Assembly (NCBI GenBank): GCA_017434685.1
Contig: JAFREV010000093.1
Span: forward strand, 1 to 14,293
Length of the DNA: 14,293 bases
DNA from: Mogibacterium sp.
GTDB lineage: Bacteria > Bacillota > Clostridia > Peptostreptococcales > Anaerovoracaceae
Direction of reading: 5' to 3'
This document shows, piece by piece, positions 1 to 5,856 of the stretch. The notes beneath the pieces are model-generated. The model saw only the letters and a list, made by a program, of their open reading frames with translations. It was not told the DNA's origin and did not search any database. The translations under genes and the position numbers were made by a program. Every line of letters starts with the position of its first letter. Position 1 is the stretch's first letter.

Positions 1-54
1 GTTAATACTTATGTAAAGGAAAAAGCAACTGATACAGCAACTGACGCTGCATAG
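1..54 (+). CDS. C-terminal end of an unidentified protein (partial)
   Basis: An open frame enters from the left edge and stops at TAG (52-54), giving 17 residues ending in KATDTATDAA. The tail is hydrophilic and rich in Ala, Thr and Asp. It ends 18 bases before the TusA-like gene, so the two are probably co-transcribed. In Clostridia the gene before such a carrier is often a YedE/YeeE-type membrane transporter linked to selenium or sulfur, but nothing in these 17 residues proves that. The 5' end lies outside the window. Confidence 0.5.
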   Translation, partial: VNTYVKEKATDTATDAA

Positions 55-72
55 TTAAACGGAGGAATTGAT

Positions 73-282
73 ATGGTAGATGCAAGAGGACTTTCGTGTC
101 CTATTCCCGTAATAATGACTCAGAAAGCAATGAAGAGCGGCGAGAACTATTATGAAGTAATGGTTGATGCCGGAGCACCTCGCGAGAATGTAACTCGCTA
201 TGCCGAGAGTCAGGGATACAGCGTAGAAGCCGTAGATAAAGGCGGAGAATTTCTGCTGAAAATATCAAAGCAAACTATATAA
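73..282 (+). CDS. TusA/SirA-like sulfurtransferase (YedF-type carrier)
   Basis: This 69-residue protein fits the TusA fold family (SirA-like, PF01206), small cytoplasmic carriers that pass sulfur, or selenium in some lineages, as a persulfide on one cysteine. The N-terminus has the diagnostic DARGLSCPIP block, with the acceptor Cys9 in a CPxP motif (Cys9-Pro-Ile-Pro12). The length matches a single TusA domain. Many clostridial YedF proteins carry an additional C-terminal domain that is absent here. The start is fixed by GGAGG at 61-65, 7 bases before the ATG. The gene lies 18 bases after the preceding frame and upstream of a DUF3343 gene, an arrangement seen in selenium-metabolism loci. No in-frame TGA suggests selenocysteine. 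A role in selenium rather than sulfur transfer is inferred from context only. Confidence 0.9.
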   Translation: MVDARGLSCPIPVIMTQKAMKSGENYYEVMVDAGAPRENVTRYAESQGYSVEAVDKGGEFLLKISKQTI

Positions 283-297
283 AACCCCTAAAAATGT

Positions 298-343
298 TGG
301 CGACACTCTCCGGACTGCATCGGTAGACCGGAGAGTTTCGCTA
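298..343 (+). other. Long imperfect inverted repeat / RNA hairpin between the carrier genes
   Basis: A hairpin can be drawn by eye. The outer stem 298-303 pairs with 338-343 (one G-U). After a C304/T337 mismatch, a perfect 9-bp stem pairs ACTCTCCGG (305-313) with CCGGAGAGT (328-336). After an A314/A327 mismatch, 315-318 pairs with 323-326 (one G-U) around the four-base loop ATCG. No run of T follows, so it is not a typical intrinsic terminator. It begins 15 bases after the TusA-like stop and ends 34 bases before the next start. It may set differential expression of the two carriers by stabilising or processing the mRNA, or it may be a small dispersed palindromic repeat. Confidence 0.7.
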
Positions 344-377
344 TGGTAAGATATTTCAGGATAAAAGGAGATTCTGA

Positions 378-626
378 GTGAACACATATATTGCGACATT
401 CTTCATGCATTTCGGATCGATAAGATACGAGCGCCTGTGTAAGTCCAAAGGCCTTGAGGCCAGGACCATGCCGGTGCCTCGCAGTCTGTCCAGCAGCTGC
501 GGCACCTGCGTTAAATACAAGGCGGACGAGCCTTTGTTTGACCCGGATCACGACGAGATGGAACAGATGGTAATCTGCAATGATGACGGAAGTTACACTC
601 AAATATACCTGGCAGAAGGACTGTAG
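378..626 (+). CDS. DUF3343 protein (putative Se/S carrier-like)
   Basis: This 82-residue protein resembles DUF3343 (PF11823, putative Se/S carrier protein-like). The N-terminal half shows the family pattern: an aromatic/His segment, an R-x-E-R-L-type helix, and a PVPRSLSSSCG block around residues 32-42. The conserved cysteine is Cys41. Cys44 follows in a CGTC arrangement, which could allow thiol-disulfide chemistry. Translation starts at GTG, preceded by AAAAGGAG at 363-370 with 7 bases between, and an in-frame TGA at 375-377 excludes an upstream extension. The acidic C-terminal stretch is less conserved. Members often sit beside TusA-like or YedE genes in selenium-using bacteria, as here. 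The biochemical activity of the family is not firmly established. A terminator follows. Confidence 0.85.
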   Translation: MNTYIATFFMHFGSIRYERLCKSKGLEARTMPVPRSLSSSCGTCVKYKADEPLFDPDHDEMEQMVICNDDGSYTQIYLAEGL

Positions 627-670
627 AATTAGGAGTGCCGGAGTAATCAGCGGTATTTGAAGACAATAAT

Positions 671-723
671 AAACTGACCCCGACAGTCAGACTGTATGTC
701 CGGCTCAAGGAGGTCAGTTTTTT
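671..723. terminator. Intrinsic terminator between convergent genes, likely bidirectional
   Basis: AAACTGACC (671-679) pairs perfectly with GGTCAGTTT (712-720), and T continues to 723, giving six T (718-723). The 32-base inner segment can fold further, for example ACAGT (683-687) with ACTGT (691-695). On the minus strand the same stem is followed by TTTATTATTG, so it could also end transcription of the M16 peptidase gene, whose stop lies at 752. Confidence 0.75.
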
Positions 724-751
724 GTGACTCATTAATTCTCGGATGGTCGTG

Positions 752-3622
752 CTACAGCTCTACGAGTTCGAGGTTTTCAATACCCTCGAGTGTTTCTTTA
801 GGTCCGACCACGCATACACTGCCGCGTGAGAACATCTCTCTGAGAACTTCGCACTGTGCTTTGATATCATCGGCTGTGGTTTCCAGCATCTCCCTTCTGA
901 ATTTGACTCTGTCATATTCAGTGAAATCCGAGAAATAGAAATCGTCGCCGGCACGGCCTTTGGCACCCGGTGAGAGCAAAGGCTCCGTGGAGGATACCGA
1001 AGATATGATGTATCCTGCAGGATTGAAGTCTTCGGCAGATGCAGTGTCGTTCAGGAAATCCGGAACGGTCTTATACACATCGAGTGAGCGTGCAGGGTTT
1101 GGATCTCTGTAGGTATAGCAGCAAAGAGAACCCGTCCTGCTACCGGTCATACCTGCGCCGTATGCACCACCCTGAACTCTGATCTCGTTCCAAAGATGCG
1201 AGAGCGAATTGATGGTGCAGGAAACAGCCATATGTCCGCTCATCGGAACCTTCGCATCAGACATGTCGTATGTGATGGCTGAGTACGAAACGGCTGACGG
1301 AATTGCGATCCCGAGTCTGTTAGGCAGTTTAGTTGTGTAAGAAACCTTCTCCGCCTGGGCTATGCCGTCAGGCAGCTTTTCAACAAGGCCTGAAATGTCC
1401 GCATAGTTGCTCGAGGTAACGCTGAGCTTTGCATTTTGCTTTGTGACACTTTCTTTGATAGTCCTTTGGGCAAACTCGGCAAAGGCCTCGAGATCCTCAT
1501 CGGATGCTTCGCACATTTTGTGCATGTACTGCAGGAAAGTGTATGCATTTACGGCCTCAGCCACAGCGTCCTTGGATGACCACTGTGCGCGAGCTGTATA
1601 CATAGCGAGCCTGTGGCCTGATGCCATTGCGCTTCTCTTTGTATCTTCATCGATTTGCGTTATAAGCTCTCTGATTAAAGCCTTGTCATCCCATTTTGTG
1701 CGTGTAAGGATTTCCATAATTAGCTCTTCGGCATACGAGAGTTTATCCTCGAGTACCGAAGCAGCCGCCTTGATGCAAGGCGTGCAATTCGTTGTATCGC
1801 CGTCCTTGGACATGATGACCATGTCAAAGGATATTGCACCCACGTGCATTCTTATCTCATTTTGCAGAGCGAGCACATCGTAGTTCTCCGTAGGAAGATC
1901 CTTGAACAATTCGATCATCAATGCAGCCGCAGGAAGTTCCTCCAGGCTCAGTTGAGTGATCGGATAATATGCATTGATATATACGATCCCGTTCGAGTGC
2001 ACCGGGTGGAAGATGACTTCCTTTCCGGATGCTTCCTTTATCTCTGTTGCTATAAGTTCAGGCATAGGATCTATGTCGGAGAGCTCCAGCATAGGGATTT
2101 TAGCCACATCCTCATCGGAATCCGGAGTCTGCTGCCATGCGAGAAGATCCTCATTCATTTTTTCGAGAGCCGCTTTTTCATCGTCGTTCATGGCGTGAAC
2201 AGTGGCTTTGACGAACTTGGCCTCAGCCTCCGCCTCGGATTTACCGTACTCTGTGTCCGGATTCATGCAGAGTATTGAGAACTTTCTCTTATCTCCGAGA
2301 ACCTCAGCGGCAATCCTCTCAAATTCGCCGGTCTCAACCATCTGTCTCAAGTTAGCGATGGTCTTGTTGGTCTCAAGCTGTAGTGCAGGGTCACCGCCGT
2401 AGAGCCATGAGGCAAATGCTGCATTGGCTCTGTAAAGTGCCTGCGGTTCAGGTAACTGCCTGAACCTGAAGTCCATACGGTTGATGGAAGCCTCGAAATC
2501 CCTGTGAGAGATTCCGTCTTCCACGGCTTTATTAACCGTGTCGCAAACAATTTCAAGCAGCTTTGAGGAATCCCTGCCCGGATTCTCGACACCGCGGAAA
2601 ATCATCATGATATACGGCTGGCTGATACCGTCGGAAATGTAGATCTCCATATCCTCGGCAAGTCCTGAGGATAGTACGGCTCTTTTTACAGGCGACTCGT
2701 TGCTGTCGGTGAGCTGCTCGAGCACGACGCTCATCGCAAACATCATATCTTTATCTTCCCAAGTGCCTATGATGCGGCTGCAAACAACCACACCTTTGTC
2801 GTCTTCATTTGCAGCTGCAAACTTGATGGTCCTTTTTTCTACGGTAGGATGCTGGGTGACAATGCGCGGCACCACGTGCAGCCTTTCATATCCCTCGAGA
2901 TAAGAGTTGATCAATGTGAGAGTCTCGTGTACAGGGATATCTCCGTCCAGATAGAAATAAGAATTGGTCGGATGGTAATACCTGTTGTATGTATCTATGA
3001 ACTGTTCGTAAGTCAGATCGACTATGGCATCAGGATCCCCGCCCGAGTTGTAGCCGTAGCAATTGTTAGGGAAGAGCATCTTAAGCATGGTGCGCTCCGC
3101 GAGCTGATCCACATCGGACATTGCCCCCTTCATTTCGTTGAATACAACACCTTTGAAAGCAGGCTCGTCTTCGGTCGTATCTATATGCCAGCCCTCCTGG
3201 TAGAAGATGTCCGGATTGACGAGTATGTTCGGTTTGAACACAGCGTCCAGGTAAACTTCCATGAGGTTCAGATAGTCTTGCTTGACGCGGCTGGATACCG
3301 GATAGAGAGTTTTATCCTGGTAAGTCATCGCGTTGAGGAAGGTGTTCATCGAGGTCTTAAGAAGCTCTACGAATGGTTCTTTGACCGGGAACTTCTCTGA
3401 ACCGCATAGCACGGAATGCTCGAGTATGTGAAACACGCCGGTGCTGTCTTCCGGGAGAGTCTTAAATCCTACCGAGAAGAGCTTGTTCTCAGCTTTGTTG
3501 TCTGTCCAGACAAGGCGTGCACCTGTCTTTTCATGAGTCATCTCGACCAAACGGCCTTCTATCTCAGTTATATCTCTGATTCGTGTTACGGTAAAACCGC
3601 AGATTTTGTCATTTACATTCAT
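752..3622 (-). CDS. M16C family zinc metallopeptidase (PreP/Cym1-like)
   Basis: A complete 956-residue M16C (insulinase superfamily) peptidase, of the type that closes around unfolded peptides and degrades them in a large inner chamber. The inverted zinc motif HxxEH is present as H65-I-L-E68-H69. The third ligand is expected at Glu163 in the FNEMKG segment, a spacing close to that of PreP. Near the C-terminus R815 and Y821 in a VQGGAYG context match the Arg/Tyr pair that helps bind substrate in this family. The length suits four M16 domains plus the M16C-associated middle region. There is no signal peptide, so the protein is probably cytoplasmic. The start has an AGGAGA-type site complementary to 3631-3636, 8 bases before the ATG. 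The gene is a single transcription unit, convergent with the carrier genes and divergent from the right-hand genes. Its physiological substrates in bacteria are unclear. Confidence 0.95.
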   Translation of the reverse strand: MNVNDKICGFTVTRIRDITEIEGRLVEMTHEKTGARLVWTDNKAENKLFSVGFKTLPEDSTGVFHILEHSVLCGSEKFPVKEPFVELLKTSMNTFLNAMTYQDKTLYPVSSRVKQDYLNLMEVYLDAVFKPNILVNPDIFYQEGWHIDTTEDEPAFKGVVFNEMKGAMSDVDQLAERTMLKMLFPNNCYGYNSGGDPDAIVDLTYEQFIDTYNRYYHPTNSYFYLDGDIPVHETLTLINSYLEGYERLHVVPRIVTQHPTVEKRTIKFAAANEDDKGVVVCSRIIGTWEDKDMMFAMSVVLEQLTDSNESPVKRAVLSSGLAEDMEIYISDGISQPYIMMIFRGVENPGRDSSKLLEIVCDTVNKAVEDGISHRDFEASINRMDFRFRQLPEPQALYRANAAFASWLYGGDPALQLETNKTIANLRQMVETGEFERIAAEVLGDKRKFSILCMNPDTEYGKSEAEAEAKFVKATVHAMNDDEKAALEKMNEDLLAWQQTPDSDEDVAKIPMLELSDIDPMPELIATEIKEASGKEVIFHPVHSNGIVYINAYYPITQLSLEELPAAALMIELFKDLPTENYDVLALQNEIRMHVGAISFDMVIMSKDGDTTNCTPCIKAAASVLEDKLSYAEELIMEILTRTKWDDKALIRELITQIDEDTKRSAMASGHRLAMYTARAQWSSKDAVAEAVNAYTFLQYMHKMCEASDEDLEAFAEFAQRTIKESVTKQNAKLSVTSSNYADISGLVEKLPDGIAQAEKVSYTTKLPNRLGIAIPSAVSYSAITYDMSDAKVPMSGHMAVSCTINSLSHLWNEIRVQGGAYGAGMTGSRTGSLCCYTYRDPNPARSLDVYKTVPDFLNDTASAEDFNPAGYIISSVSSTEPLLSPGAKGRAGDDFYFSDFTEYDRVKFRREMLETTADDIKAQCEVLREMFSRGSVCVVGPKETLEGIENLELVEL

Positions 3623-3692
3623 TACATATTTCTCCTTTGTAACAATAATATTACATCATCAATCACAATAAAAGTACGAAAACTAATCGCTT

Positions 3693-3720
3693 TTGAAATG
3701 AATTGAATGTAAAATAGAAA
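3693..3720 (+). promoter_or_regulatory. Weak promoter candidate in the divergent intergenic region
   Basis: The AT-rich 130-base gap between the divergent genes must hold promoters both ways. On the plus strand TTGAAA (3693-3698) and TAGAAA (3715-3720) are 16 bases apart, matching 5/6 and 4/6 of the sigma-A consensus; TAAAAT at 3710 is an alternative -10 with no good -35. For the minus strand a TATTAT/TAATAT tract lies near 3645-3652, but no convincing -35 was found. Read by eye only. Confidence 0.3.
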
Positions 3721-3752
3721 GGAAGGAAAAACGGAAAGGGGAGACCAATATA

Positions 3753-3983
3753 ATGGAAAAGGCAATGATGCTGAAGGCGGCCTGGATATTTCTGATAATG
3801 GCCATAGCAATGCTGGCATTCACATTCCGTTATTTTCACTATTCAAAGGAAAACGGACTATTAGGCACGGAGTATCACAAGAAGACCATCAAGCCGTTCG
3901 TGAGCATGCTCTTCGGAGTGCTCGGGGCGAACCTGCTGTTTGCTTCGATAGTATTTTTCGTGCTCGGAATGCTGCAAAACTGA
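3753..3983 (+). CDS. Small two-helix membrane protein of unknown function
   Basis: A 76-residue protein not recognised as a named family. It has two hydrophobic helices, about residues 9-26 and 49-73, joined by a polar loop (residues 27-47) containing SKENGLLGTEYHKK. The positive charges suggest a cytoplasmic loop with both ends outside, but the topology is uncertain. The ribosome binding site AAAGGGGAG (3735-3743) lies 9 bases before the ATG. The next gene, a HerA/YjgR-like ATPase, begins 30 bases after the stop, so the two are probably one operon and may act together. The length, clean start and coding-like composition support a real gene. Confidence 0.8.
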   Translation: MEKAMMLKAAWIFLIMAIAMLAFTFRYFHYSKENGLLGTEYHKKTIKPFVSMLFGVLGANLLFASIVFFVLGMLQN

Positions 3984-4000
3984 CAATAAAGATAAGAATC

Positions 4001-4005
4001 GGAGG
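4001..4005 (+). promoter_or_regulatory. Ribosome binding site that selects the ATPase start
   Basis: GGAGG here is only 2 bases from the in-frame TTG at 4008 but 8 bases from the ATG at 4014. The ATG is therefore the better start for the DUF853 ATPase, shortening it by two residues. Confidence 0.8.
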
Positions 4006-4013
4006 CTTTGACA

Positions 4014-5711
4014 ATGATCGACAACGGATTAATCTATTTTGCAAGAAAAACTGACGGAGAGACACTTACCGATAGGATCTGCATGAGACCGGATAAGGCC
4101 AACAGACACGGCTTCATCTGCGGTGCCACTGGCACGGGTAAATCGGTAACACTTAAAGTTCTCGCTGAGAGCTTCTCGGAGATAGGGGTGCCTGTCTTTA
4201 TGTCCGATGTCAAAGGAGATATGGCGGGCATTGCGGTTGCCGGAGAAGACAACGAGGGTATGCAGAAAAGGCTCGACAGATTCGAGATTAGGGACAGCTT
4301 TAATTATCAGGGCTATCCTGTCTCAATCTTTGACATTTATGCCGAGAAAGGCACGCCTCTTCGCACTACGGTATCCGAGATGGGACCGCAGCTCTTCAGC
4401 CAGGTGCTCGATCTGAACGACACACAGACAGAACTCATGCAGGTTATCTTCAAGATTGCCGACGATCTCGGTCTTGTCCTCATCGATACCAAGGATATGA
4501 AAGCCATGATTCAGTATGCGGCTGACCATTCGGATGATTTCAAAATGGATTACGGCCTGATACCTCAGCAGTCTGCATCGACTATCATTAGAGCCATAGT
4601 ATCGCTCGAAGCTGAAGGTGCTGACAAGTTCTTCGGAGAGCCTGCTATAGATATCAGGGACTTCTTCCTTACGGCAGCAGACGGACGCGGAATCATCAAC
4701 ATTCTCGATGCGGAGACATTGATTAATAAACCGAGGCTATATTCGGCATTTATGCTCTACCTCCTGTCAGAACTCTTCGATCTTCTGCCTGAGGTGGGTG
4801 ACCCGGAGAAACCTAAGATCGTATTCTTCTTTGATGAAGCACATCTTCTCTTTAAGAACGCATCGAAGAGTCTGCTGGAGAAAATCGAGCAAGTAGTAAA
4901 ACTCATCCGTTCAAAAGGCGTTTCTATTTTCTTCGTAACTCAGAGTCCCGGAGACATACCGGGAGCAGTTATGTCACAGCTCGGAAACAAAATAGAGCAC
5001 GGACTTCATGCATACACTCCTGCAGAGCAGAGAGCGCTTAAAGCAGCGGCAGATGCATTCAGAGAAAACCCTGCGTTTAATACGGAGGAGCAGCTTCAGA
5101 ATCTCGGAACAGGAGAAGCCGTCGTATCCACTCTCGATGAGAAGGGTGCGCCGAGCGTCGCCGAGTATGTGGCGATCCTTCCTCCGCAGAGCAGAATGGG
5201 AGCGCTTACGGACGAGGAAAGAAGTTCTGCGATTGAGCAGTCGCCTCTGAACAGCAAATACCTCGAGATGGTGGACAATGTATCCGCATATGAGGTGATT
5301 ACGGGTAAAGCTCAGGCGGCAGCCACTGCGGGTGAGCCTGCACCGGGCGGATTTACGAATGTATCCGGGATACCGGAGGGTGAGACAACACGCCAGATTG
5401 TGCTCGAAGCCGAACAGACCGACACAGTTGAAGTTAATGTGGACCTCGGTGAGCCTGCAACAACAGCGGGCAAAGCTAAATCAAGGAAGACTGTAGAGAC
5501 AGAGGAAAGCGGAGGCATCGGAGGTCTTGCAGAGGGCCTTCTCGGAAAATCCGGCACACGTCAGGTGGTCAGATCCACGGGAAGTTCAATAGGCCGTGAG
5601 ATAGGTAAGACAGTAGGTGAGGCAGTGCTCGGAAAGAAAGGCAGGACGATAGGCGGAAATATCGGTTCCGCAATCGGACGCAACCTGTTCGGAACGCTGA
5701 CAAAAAAATGA
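4014..5711 (+). CDS. HerA/YjgR-like ATPase (DUF853, helicase HerA-like)
   Basis: A 565-residue P-loop ATPase of the HerA/FtsK superfamily, DUF853 branch (E. coli YjgR type). Walker A is GATGTGKS at residues 37-44. Walker B is a hydrophobic strand ending FFFDEAH, with Asp274-Glu275. A downstream FFVTQSP segment fits the sensor strand of the fold. The ATPase core covers roughly residues 1-410. After a low-complexity Ala/Gly/Glu/Thr linker (about 415-520) comes a tail with glycines every fourth residue (527-531-535 and 547-551-555), a glycine-zipper pattern able to pack helices or associate with membrane. HerA itself works with the NurA nuclease in archaeal end resection, but no nuclease gene is nearby and the role of YjgR proteins is not settled. 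The gene follows a small membrane protein in a probable operon. The start is chosen by ribosome-binding-site spacing. Confidence 0.92.
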   Translation: MIDNGLIYFARKTDGETLTDRICMRPDKANRHGFICGATGTGKSVTLKVLAESFSEIGVPVFMSDVKGDMAGIAVAGEDNEGMQKRLDRFEIRDSFNYQGYPVSIFDIYAEKGTPLRTTVSEMGPQLFSQVLDLNDTQTELMQVIFKIADDLGLVLIDTKDMKAMIQYAADHSDDFKMDYGLIPQQSASTIIRAIVSLEAEGADKFFGEPAIDIRDFFLTAADGRGIINILDAETLINKPRLYSAFMLYLLSELFDLLPEVGDPEKPKIVFFFDEAHLLFKNASKSLLEKIEQVVKLIRSKGVSIFFVTQSPGDIPGAVMSQLGNKIEHGLHAYTPAEQRALKAAADAFRENPAFNTEEQLQNLGTGEAVVSTLDEKGAPSVAEYVAILPPQSRMGALTDEERSSAIEQSPLNSKYLEMVDNVSAYEVITGKAQAAATAGEPAPGGFTNVSGIPEGETTRQIVLEAEQTDTVEVNVDLGEPATTAGKAKSRKTVETEESGGIGGLAEGLLGKSGTRQVVRSTGSSIGREIGKTVGEAVLGKKGRTIGGNIGSAIGRNLFGTLTKK

Positions 5712-5714
5712 TTC

Positions 5715-5747
5715 TCTAAAGGCTGAACTTTTCCGATAGATTTTTTT
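5715..5747 (+). terminator. Possible weak terminator after the ATPase gene
   Basis: A run of seven T (5741-5747) follows a poor hairpin: TCTA (5715-5718) with TAGA (5737-5740), then an AA/GA internal mismatch and a GG/CC pair. The T run suits a terminator, but the stem is short, so readthrough into the next genes is likely. Confidence 0.3.
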
Positions 5748-5759
5748 CTTTAGATTAAT

Positions 5760-5818
5760 ATGACGCTTTAATATGGCGTCGTCATTAAGAAGAAAAGATT
5801 GATGCGGCAAAGACGCAT
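5760..5818 (+). promoter_or_regulatory. Leader with mutually exclusive stems before the lyase genes
   Basis: Several short stems compete. GACGC (5762-5766) pairs with GCGTC (5776-5780). ATGACG (5760-5765) pairs with CGTCAT (5780-5785). GCGTC can instead pair with a second GACGC at 5812-5816, which also belongs to the ATGCG/CGCAT hairpin (5802-5806 with 5814-5818). Such alternatives are what a switching leader would show. No known riboswitch class was recognised and the stems are only 5-6 bp, so chance is possible. Confidence 0.3.
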
Positions 5819-5836
5819 GGGTACAGAAAAGGGGTG

Positions 5837-5856
5837 GATGGATAAAGATGGATAAA
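5837..5856 (+). repeat. Perfect 10-bp tandem duplication across the start codon
   Basis: GATGGATAAA occurs twice without a gap (5837-5846 and 5847-5856). Each copy carries an ATG-GAT-AAA start context. The first ATG (5838) is out of frame and reads five codons to TAA at 5853-5855. The second ATG (5848) opens the long gene. Confidence 0.95.

Noticed and set aside
298..343. Hairpin considered as a bacterial SECIS element for selenocysteine insertion
   Set aside because: A bacterial SECIS lies inside the reading frame directly after the UGA codon. This hairpin is intergenic, and neither neighbouring gene has an in-frame TGA to recode.
2849..3400. Plus-strand open frame (183 codons) opposite the M16 peptidase
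   Set aside because: It is antisense to the catalytic N-terminal region of a conserved peptidase and has no domain signature.
4008..4013. TTG at 4008 as start of the DUF853 ATPase
   Set aside because: It is only 2 bases from GGAGG; the ATG at 4014 has normal 8-base spacing and a better start codon.
5802..5837. Leader considered as a c-di-GMP (GEMM) or other known riboswitch
   Set aside because: A short GCAAAGACGC-like string recalls part of GEMM, but the second helix, tetraloop receptor and overall length are missing. No known class fits.
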